From: Spirochaetota bacterium
Lineage (GTDB): Bacteria > Spirochaetota > UBA4802 > UBA5550
DNA: 53,224 bases
Direction of reading: 5' to 3'
Assembly (NCBI GenBank): GCA_024276015.1
Contig: JAJRXZ010000080.1
Span: 1 to 53,224, forward strand
The notes beneath the pieces are model-generated. The model saw only the letters and a program-made list of their open reading frames with translations, had not been told where the DNA came from and did no database searches. Both the position numbers and the translations under genes were made by a program. This document shows positions 46,835 through 53,224 of this stretch, one piece after another. The first letter of the stretch is position 1. Each line of letters opens with the position of its first letter.

Positions 46835-48922
46835 ATGGGAAGAGAACTGCCGCTGAGCAGAACAAGGAATATTGGCATAATGGCTCATATAGATGCCGGG
46901 AAAACAACCCTGACGGAAAGAATTCTTTTTTATACCGGAAAGACTTATAAGATGGGAGAAGTCCATGAAGGTACCGCAGAAATGGACTGGATGGAGCAGG
47001 AGAAGGAACGGGGTATCACAATAACTGCCGCTGCCACAACATGTTTCTGGAAGAATACAAGAATTAATATTATTGATACTCCCGGTCATGTGGATTTTAC
47101 TATGGAGGTTGAAAGGAGTCTCAGAGTATTGGATTCTGCAATTGCTGTTTTTGACGGCGTTGCAGGCGTTGAACCGCAGTCGGAAACCGTATGGCGCCAG
47201 GCGGACAAGTACAATATCCCCAGGATCTGCTTTGTAAATAAAATGGACAGGATCGGAGCGGATTTTGAGAAATGTCTCGGCATGATCAAGGATAAGCTCT
47301 TTGCCGTTCCTTTGCCTCTTCAGATACCTGTCGGTTCCGAAGAAAACTTCAGGGGAGTCATTGATCTTGTCAGGATGGTTGCTTACTTTTGGGAGGATGC
47401 CGAAGGGAGTGATATGGCCGAAGATCAAGTACCAGAAGAACTGCGCTCAAAAGCGGACAAATACAGAGATGCAATGATTGAACTGATTGCCGAGTATGAC
47501 GACGAGATCATGGAGAAATATCTTGAAGGGATTGAACTTAAAACCGAAGAGATAAAAAAGGCCATAAGGAAAGTAACCACTGAAGCCGGATTTTTCCCGG
47601 TACTGTGCGGGTCTGCTCTTAAAAATAAGGGAGTTCAGCCCCTTCTCGAAGCAATTGTCGATTACCTGCCTTCGCCTGCTGATATAGAACCTGTGAGCGG
47701 GCATGACGTAAACGATTATGAAAAGATGATCACAAGAAAGGCGAGTGATAAGGAGCCTTTTTGCGGGCTGATCTTTAAAATTCAGAGCGATCCTCATGTC
47801 GGCAGGTTGACTTATCTCAGAATTTATTCGGGGGCGATAAGAACGGGCGAAACTGTATTAAATGTTATTGAAAATAAAAAAGAGAGAATAAACAGATTCT
47901 TAAGAATGCATGCAAATAACCGTGAAGAGATCAAGGAAGCCCATACGGGTGATATTGTGGCGGTTGTGGGGCTTAAAACCGTTAGAACAGGCGATACCCT
48001 TTCTGACATAAGCAATCCCATACTCCTTGAAAAGATGGAATTCCCCGACCCGGTTATATCCATCGCAATTGAACCGAAAACAAAAGCCGATCAGGAAAAG
48101 CTGATAACATCCCTTAAAAGATTGGAAGATGAAGACCCCACATTTCATGTTGATAATAATTCAGATACGGGGCAGATAATAATTTCCGGAATGGGAGAAC
48201 TGCATCTTGATATTATTGTGGACAGACTGTTCCGGGAGTTTAATGTAAAGGCAAATGTAGGGAATCCTCAGGTTACGTATAAAGAGACCATTACTAAGAA
48301 GTCCCATTCGGAATATAAGTATGAGAAACAGATGGGAGGCAAAAATCATTTCGGTCACGCGGCCATCAGCATTGAGCCTGCAGGCTCTGGAGCGGGATTT
48401 ATTTTTGAGAACAGGCTTGTTCCGGGAACTATTCCGAAGGAATATATTGACAATATAAAGGCAGGATTAAAGGATTCCCTTGAATCGGGGGTTCTGGCCG
48501 GTTATAAAACGGACGACGTAAAAGTTATTCTTACCGGGGCATCCTATAATGAACAGGACTCTATTGATACCGCTTACAGAATTGCGGCAAACATGGCCTT
48601 TAAAGATGCGGCCCGAAGGGCTGAGCCCTCATTGATGGAACCGATAATGTCCCTTGAGGTTGTGACGCCCGATGAATATTCCGGAGATGTGATCAATGAT
48701 ATTAACACCCGAAGGGGCAAGATCGAGGATATTAATTTCAGAGGAGAATTAAAAATAATCAAGGCGCTTATACCTTTATCTGAAACATTCGGTTATGCGA
48801 CAAGCGTCAGGTCTATGAGTCAGGGAAGAGCTTCTCATACATTGCAGTTTTCTCATTATGAAATAGTGCCGAAAAATATAACTGATAATATAATTGGTCG
48901 AATGAGCGGCCTCTTTTATTAA
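46835..48922 (+). CDS. fusA: Elongation factor G
   Basis: 695 residues, translocase GTPase of protein synthesis. P-loop AHIDAGKTT, switch [14 protein letters not shown], and domain IV/V sequences ([21 protein letters not shown]) are complete. The length and motif set fit a translocation-type EF-G in its classical place in the str operon. Confidence 0.96.
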   Translation: MGRELPLSRTRNIGIMAHIDAGKTTLTERILFYTGKTYKMGEVHEGTAEMDWMEQEKERGITITAAATTCFWKNTRINIIDTPGHVDFTMEVERSLRVLDSAIAVFDGVAGVEPQSETVWRQADKYNIPRICFVNKMDRIGADFEKCLGMIKDKLFAVPLPLQIPVGSEENFRGVIDLVRMVAYFWEDAEGSDMAEDQVPEELRSKADKYRDAMIELIAEYDDEIMEKYLEGIELKTEEIKKAIRKVTTEAGFFPVLCGSALKNKGVQPLLEAIVDYLPSPADIEPVSGHDVNDYEKMITRKASDKEPFCGLIFKIQSDPHVGRLTYLRIYSGAIRTGETVLNVIENKKERINRFLRMHANNREEIKEAHTGDIVAVVGLKTVRTGDTLSDISNPILLEKMEFPDPVISIAIEPKTKADQEKLITSLKRLEDEDPTFHVDNNSDTGQIIISGMGELHLDIIVDRLFREFNVKANVGNPQVTYKETITKKSHSEYKYEKQMGGKNHFGHAAISIEPAGSGAGFIFENRLVPGTIPKEYIDNIKAGLKDSLESGVLAGYKTDDVKVILTGASYNEQDSIDTAYRIAANMAFKDAARRAEPSLMEPIMSLEVVTPDEYSGDVINDINTRRGKIEDINFRGELKIIKALIPLSETFGYATSVRSMSQGRASHTLQFSHYEIVPKNITDNIIGRMSGLFY

Positions 48923-48997
48923 AGATCATATATTATAGTGAAATTCTTACGTTTTGGATTAATTTTTTTTAATTTCATATATTTTATATAAAATCAC

Positions 48998-49116
48998 TTG
49001 ACAGATTTAGCATATTTTTTTTTTATCATTAAACTCCTATTCCTCGTTGTCGGAAGAAGGTGATTTTTATACCTATATGCAATTATACATGTTCACTAAA
49101 TGCTGTATTGTATAAT
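48998..49116 (+). promoter_or_regulatory. Candidate tuf promoter region
   Basis: The 257-base gap between fusA and tuf has TTGACA (48998-49003), with TATCAT 20 bases further on, and a perfect TATAAT (49111-49116) directly preceded by TG but with no good -35 at standard spacing. A separate tuf promoter is likely given the gap; which element is used is unclear. Confidence 0.4.
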
Positions 49117-49179
49117 TTTGAAATAATATTTATTGAAAGATAATTTTAGTAATGAAAATATTGTTAAGGAGTAAATTAA

Positions 49180-50394
49180 ATGGCAAAAGAAAAATTTGAT
49201 AGGTCTAAGCCGCATGTGAATGTTGGAACAATCGGCCATATTGATCATGGCAAGACTACTTTGACCTCGGCAATTACAAAATGCTTGAATTTAAAGTATG
49301 GGACCGGAAAAGCTATAGATTTTGATCAGATAGACAATGCTCCGGAAGAGAAAGCCAGAGGGATAACCATAGCTACTTCACATCAGGAGTATGAAACTGA
49401 CAAAAGGCATTATGCTCATGTGGATTGCCCCGGTCATGCTGACTATATAAAAAATATGATAACAGGTGCTGCCCAGATGGATGCCGCTATTCTTGTTGTT
49501 GCGGCAACTGACGGCGCAATGCCTCAAACAAGAGAGCACGTGTTGCTGGCGCACCAGGTTAATGTGCCGTATATTATCGTATATCTTAACAAAGCGGATA
49601 TGCTTGATCCTTCTGAAAGGGATGAGATGTTAGAACTGGTTGAGATGGAGATCAGAGAGCTTCTTGAGAAAAATGATTTTCCAGGTGACGAGGTTCCTGT
49701 AATTCCCGGGTCAGCATTAAAAGCCCTTGAAGAAGCGGAAGCGGGCAAGACCGATGGCGAGTGGTTTAATTCTGTAATTAAGCTTGCAGAAGCGCTTGAT
49801 GAATATATACCGGAACCGCAGCGTGTTACTGACAAGCCCTTTTTGATGCCTATTGAAGATGTTTTTACTATTACGGGGCGCGGAACCGTTGTAACCGGAA
49901 GAATAGAAAGAGGGATTGTTAATACAGGCGACGAAATTGAAATAATAGGATTTGCCGAAACAAAGAAGACCGTGTGTACCGGCGTTGAGATGTTCAGAAA
50001 AATTCTCGATGAAGGCAGAGCCGGCGATAATGTGGGATGTCTTTTAAGAGGAATTGATAAAAAGGAAGTTCAGAGAGGACAGGTCCTTGCCAAACCGGGT
50101 TCAATTACACCTCATACGAAATTTGAGGGACGTGTTTACATTCTTAAGAAAGAAGAAGGCGGAAGGCATACGCCCTTCTTTTCGAATTACAGGCCTCAGT
50201 TTTATTTCAGGACAACTGACGTTACAGGCGTGATCAATCTGCCTGAAGGTGTTGAAATGGTTATGCCTGGCGATGACATCGATATGGTCGTTGAACTTAT
50301 TACGCCTGTTGCCATGGAAGAGGAACTCAGATTTGCAATCCGTGAAGGCGGAAGAACAGTCGGTGCCGGTGTTGTAACAAAAGTTATTGAGTAA
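49180..50394 (+). CDS. tuf: Elongation factor Tu
   Basis: 404 residues, the GTPase that delivers aminoacyl-tRNA. G1 is GHIDHGKT (Ile where most have Val), DCPGHADY carries the catalytic His, and the guanine motif is NKAD. Domains II and III ([27 protein letters not shown]) are complete. It is about ten residues longer than E. coli EF-Tu, mainly in the acidic stretch near [14 protein letters not shown]. Ribosome site AGGAG upstream. Only one tuf copy lies in the window. Confidence 0.97.
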   Translation: MAKEKFDRSKPHVNVGTIGHIDHGKTTLTSAITKCLNLKYGTGKAIDFDQIDNAPEEKARGITIATSHQEYETDKRHYAHVDCPGHADYIKNMITGAAQMDAAILVVAATDGAMPQTREHVLLAHQVNVPYIIVYLNKADMLDPSERDEMLELVEMEIRELLEKNDFPGDEVPVIPGSALKALEEAEAGKTDGEWFNSVIKLAEALDEYIPEPQRVTDKPFLMPIEDVFTITGRGTVVTGRIERGIVNTGDEIEIIGFAETKKTVCTGVEMFRKILDEGRAGDNVGCLLRGIDKKEVQRGQVLAKPGSITPHTKFEGRVYILKKEEGGRHTPFFSNYRPQFYFRTTDVTGVINLPEGVEMVMPGDDIDMVVELITPVAMEEELRFAIREGGRTVGAGVVTKVIE

Positions 50395-50427
50395 AATTCT
50401 TTTTTAACTTGGATTGGAAAATATTTC

Positions 50428-50463
50428 TGTAGTGTCAGTCGGTATGTTCAGGCTGACACTACA
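50428..50463 (+). promoter_or_regulatory. Hairpin between tuf and rpsJ
   Basis: Perfect 11-base arms (TGTAGTGTCAG, 50428-50438, complement 50453-50463) flank a 14-base loop. It lies 25 bases before the rpsJ start and lacks a T-tract. It may be an attenuator or processing site between the str and S10 gene groups. Confidence 0.5.
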
Positions 50464-50488
50464 TAATTATACTGTATAGGAATAAAAA

Positions 50489-50806
50489 GTGGCTAAATTA
50501 ACAGGACAGTGTATAAGGGTGAAGCTGAGGTCTTTTGATGCAAAACTCCTGGATCAGTCGGCAGAGAAGATAGTGGCTACTACAAACAGAAGCGGAGCAA
50601 AAGTAGCAGGTCCCATTCCTCTTCCGACAAAGATTGAGAAATTTTGTGTTTTGAGATCGCCGCATGTGAATAAGAAGTCCCGTGAGCAATTTGAGATCAG
50701 GACTCATAAGCGTTTAATTGATATTATTGATCCGAATTCCGATACTGTGGAAGCTTTGATGAAGCTTGAACTCCCAGCCGGTGTTTCAGTTGATATAAAA
50801 TCTTAA
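50489..50806 (+). CDS. rpsJ: Ribosomal protein S10 (NusE)
   Basis: 105 residues with the standard sequence ([37 protein letters not shown]). It also acts as NusE in antitermination with NusG. The start is GTG with AGG eight bases upstream. It opens the S10 cluster; 131 bases separate it from rplC, more than usual. Confidence 0.96.
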   Translation: MAKLTGQCIRVKLRSFDAKLLDQSAEKIVATTNRSGAKVAGPIPLPTKIEKFCVLRSPHVNKKSREQFEIRTHKRLIDIIDPNSDTVEALMKLELPAGVSVDIKS

Positions 50807-50937
50807 TATCCGAATAAGCAACATCTTTGTAAAAAAGATTTTATAGTGGTGATTTTTTTTTGAGGAAGTAATTTTTTTCATCGGATTGATGAATTGAACA
50901 ATAAAAGGACGTATACTGATTGTACAGGTGAAGAAAG

Positions 50938-51555
50938 ATGGCAAAGGCGATAATTGGGAAAAAGATAGGTATGTCACAATATATAAAAGATGACGGTACG
51001 GTTATACCGGTTACAGTATGTGAGCTGGGCCCCTGTGTTGTTGTTCAAAAGAAGACAGCCGAGAGGGACGGATATTCGGCTTTGAAGGTCGGTTTTATTG
51101 AACAAAAAGAGGGCAGATTGCCTATGCCGCTTGAAAAGGATTTTAAGAAAAGAAATATAGCTCCTCAAAAAGTTATGGCTGAGATCGGTCTGTTTGACCA
51201 GAGTCTCGATGTGGGCAGCGAAGTGAAGTGTTCGATTTTTAATGAAGACGATATTGTGAATGTAACCGGAATATCAAAGGGGCGCGGATTTGCCGGAGTT
51301 ATGAAAAGGTACGGTTTCAGAGGCGGTAAGAAAACTCACGGATCCCATCACCACCGGGCCCCGGGATCGGTCGGCGCCTGCGCATATCCGGGTGAAATCT
51401 GGAAAGGGCAGAAAATGCCCGGACATTACGGAACAAAAAGAGTAACTGTTAAGAACTTGAAAATAGTGAAAGTCTTTGAAGATGAAAATCTTGTATTGAT
51501 ATCCGGCTCAATTCCCGGTAGAAGAAATTCTATTATAAAAGTAACAGGGAAGTAA
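50938..51555 (+). CDS. rplC: Ribosomal protein L3
   Basis: 205 residues. [10 protein letters not shown] at the N-terminus, the conserved loop reaching the peptidyl-transferase centre ([13 protein letters not shown]) and [13 protein letters not shown] are present. Second gene of the S10 cluster, 11 bases before rplD. Confidence 0.97.
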   Translation: MAKAIIGKKIGMSQYIKDDGTVIPVTVCELGPCVVVQKKTAERDGYSALKVGFIEQKEGRLPMPLEKDFKKRNIAPQKVMAEIGLFDQSLDVGSEVKCSIFNEDDIVNVTGISKGRGFAGVMKRYGFRGGKKTHGSHHHRAPGSVGACAYPGEIWKGQKMPGHYGTKRVTVKNLKIVKVFEDENLVLISGSIPGRRNSIIKVTGK

Positions 51556-51566
51556 GGTATTATATT

Positions 51567-52181
51567 ATGAAAGCAGATAAATATTCAACAGATGGCCAGG
51601 TAGTGGGTCAGGTCGAATTGTCGGAAGCTGTTTTTGGCAGCAAAATAAATGATGTTTTAATATATGAGTTGATCAAATCGGCAAATGCGAATCTCCGTCA
51701 GGGCACCCATTCAACAAAGGACAGAGTTGAAGTGAGAGGCGGCGGCGCAAAACCGTGGAGACAAAAAGGAACCGGAAGAGCAAGGGCCGGTACTAACAGA
51801 TCGCCTATCTGGAGAGGCGGAGGAGTTGTTTTTGGCCCTAAGCCAAGATGTTACAGGATAAATCTTCCGAAGAATGTAAAGAAAGCCGCTTACAGATCAT
51901 TGTTGTCATTAAAATTAAAACAGGGCGCTATTAAGATCATTGAGGATTTTCAGGTAAACGGCAAGACCAAAGAAATGGTTAAGATCGGGGATGCCCTGAA
52001 TGTGAAGAAGGGTGTTCTGATCTCTGATAATGAAAGTGATATGCTTAAAAGATCTATTAAGAATATATCATGGTTCGGTTACAATAATGTAAGAAGGATT
52101 TCAAGCCGGGATATTTTTTACTGTAATGATATAATTATTACAGAAAGCGCTGTGAAATACCTTAATGAAAAATATTCCTAA
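51567..52181 (+). CDS. rplD: Ribosomal protein L4
   Basis: 204 residues. The extended loop KPWRQKGTGRARAGTNRSP that lines the exit tunnel is intact, followed by WRGGGVVFGPKPR. In enteric bacteria L4 represses the S10 operon; no such leader is recognised here. TAAGG lies upstream of the ATG. Confidence 0.96.
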   Translation: MKADKYSTDGQVVGQVELSEAVFGSKINDVLIYELIKSANANLRQGTHSTKDRVEVRGGGAKPWRQKGTGRARAGTNRSPIWRGGGVVFGPKPRCYRINLPKNVKKAAYRSLLSLKLKQGAIKIIEDFQVNGKTKEMVKIGDALNVKKGVLISDNESDMLKRSIKNISWFGYNNVRRISSRDIFYCNDIIITESAVKYLNEKYS

Positions 52182-52190
52182 GAAGGTGTA

Positions 52191-52478
52191 ATGATGGATC
52201 CAAATGATATAATAATCAAACCTGTAATATCGGAAAAGACAACCGAATTGATGGAACATAATAAATATGTCTTTAAAGTTTCCGTACGCGCTAATAAATT
52301 AATGATAAAGCAGGCTGTTAAGAATATATTCGGTGTTGTGCCGAAGAGAGTCAATGTAATGATGGTCCGCGGCAAAACAAAAAGATTGAGGTTCAAATCG
52401 GGAAAAAAATCTGCCTGGAAAAAAGCTGTTATAACTTTAAGACATGGCGATAAAATAGAGATCTTTGAAGGACAGTAG
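52191..52478 (+). CDS. rplW: Ribosomal protein L23
   Basis: 95 residues (two consecutive ATGs at 52191 and 52194; either may be used). IIIKPVISEKTTELME, YVFKVSVRANKLMIKQAV and VNVMMVRGKTKR are typical. L23 sits at the tunnel exit and binds trigger factor and SRP. Nine bases after rplD. Confidence 0.95.
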   Translation: MMDPNDIIIKPVISEKTTELMEHNKYVFKVSVRANKLMIKQAVKNIFGVVPKRVNVMMVRGKTKRLRFKSGKKSAWKKAVITLRHGDKIEIFEGQ

Positions 52479-52513
52479 ATAATATTTTTTAAAGATGATA
52501 TAAAGGTAGAAAG

Positions 52514-53224
52514 ATGGGTATAAAAAAATTCAGACCGGTAACTCCTGCGCTCAGATATAAAACAGTATTGGATTTTGATGAAATTACTGCTGAAAAACCT
52601 TATAAACCCTTAACAAAAGGAAAGAAAGATTATGCAGGAAGAAATAATAAAGGCAGAATTTCAGTCCGAAGAAGAGGCGGCGGGCATAAGAAAAAATATC
52701 GTGTTATTGATTTCAAGCGTAATAAGATCGGAGTTGAAGGGAGGATCGTTTCTATAGAGTATGATCCCAACAGATCTGCAAATATTGCATTGGTCTCTTA
52801 TCTGGACGGAGATAAGCGTTATATTATTGCGCCGGATTCAGTTAAAGTTGGCGATAAAATAACTTCGGGAGAAAATGTTGAGATCAAACCCGGTAATTCG
52901 CTGCCGCTTGAGAATATTCCCCTTGGGACCTTGATCTATAATATTGAACTTCATAAAGGGAGAGGCGGACAATTAGTGAGAGCGGCCGGTGCAGCCGCAA
53001 TAGTAACTGCCAAAGAGGGAAACTACTGTCTTGTGAAACTGCCTTCCAGTGAGATCAGAAAAATTCATAAGGATTGTTTTGCAACCATTGGAGAGGTAGG
53101 GAATAAGGAGTTGAGCAATATAACGATCGGCAAAGCCGGAAGATCAAGATGGCTCGGCAAAAGACCGAAAGTTCGCGGTGTTGCAATGAATCCCATTGAT
53201 CATCCCCACGGAGGAGGAGAAGGT
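52514..53224 (+). CDS. rplB: Ribosomal protein L2, cut by the window end
   Basis: 237 codons are visible without a stop; the family is about 275 residues, so the C-terminus lies beyond the edge. [17 protein letters not shown] at the start, [20 protein letters not shown]-like region, and [17 protein letters not shown] at the edge, which contains the histidine implicated in peptidyl transfer. Fifth gene of the S10 cluster. Confidence 0.96.
   Translation, partial: MGIKKFRPVTPALRYKTVLDFDEITAEKPYKPLTKGKKDYAGRNNKGRISVRRRGGGHKKKYRVIDFKRNKIGVEGRIVSIEYDPNRSANIALVSYLDGDKRYIIAPDSVKVGDKITSGENVEIKPGNSLPLENIPLGTLIYNIELHKGRGGQLVRAAGAAAIVTAKEGNYCLVKLPSSEIRKIHKDCFATIGEVGNKELSNITIGKAGRSRWLGKRPKVRGVAMNPIDHPHGGGEG

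Noticed and set aside
1-53224. CRISPR array, insertion sequence, prophage or rRNA operon
   Set aside because: No regularly spaced repeats, transposase, integrase, phage structural genes or rRNA sequence were seen on either strand.

Overview
This 53 kb window is an AT-rich bacterial chromosome segment, probably from a member of the Spirochaetota or a close relative. Evidence for that placement is indirect: RpoB carries Asn at the position of E. coli Ser531, a state known from Treponema, Spirochaeta and Borrelia. The rest of the gene complement fits too: many two-component and cyclic-nucleotide sensors, an Endo III/RdgB pair, and a small FlgM-like protein. Nothing in the window fixes the genus. 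I see no phage, insertion sequence, CRISPR array or rRNA.

Left part (1-15.3 kb): the end of a secreted repeat protein; a HepT-MntA type toxin-antitoxin pair behind a good sigma-70 promoter; a large secreted M1-peptidase/ChaN/PDZ fusion; a hybrid histidine kinase with an NMT1/THI5-like periplasmic sensor; LarE on the minus strand; a small membrane protein with a strong promoter; DusB. These are followed by a tight group ribBA - REC/HATPase regulator - mtnA, a GGDEF cyclase facing it, and a 54-residue FlgM-like gene.

Middle part (15.5-33.6 kb): an AI-2E family permease; a formate-dehydrogenase-like alpha/beta pair whose alpha subunit has Ser-Ser where the catalytic Sec/Cys-His should be; an amidohydrolase interrupted by an in-frame TAA; a cNMP-binding/TPR protein interrupted by an in-frame TAG; a Crp/Fnr regulator; tRNA-Arg(CCT); prfA-prmC; a membrane protein; nth and rdgB (minus strand, overlapping); a PAS/GAF histidine kinase with its receiver; a DegT-type aminotransferase homologue lacking the PLP lysine; and the lipoprotein RlpA.

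Right part (34-53.2 kb): the classical translation/transcription block in conserved bacterial order: tRNA-Thr(GGT), rpmG, secE, nusG, rplK, rplA, rplJ, rplL, rpoB, rpoC, rpsL, rpsG, fusA, tuf, rpsJ, rplC, rplD, rplW and the start of rplB (cut by the window end). Intercistronic hairpins lie between rplL and rpoB, rpsG and fusA, and tuf and rpsJ.

The points most worth a second look are the two in-frame stop codons (TAA and TAG) 967 bases apart just upstream of prfA, the FDH-like enzyme without its catalytic residue, the lysine-less DegT protein, and the three-part peptidase/ChaN/PDZ fusion. No single feature is clearly a new biological system; the clustered nonsense codons are the least explained signal.
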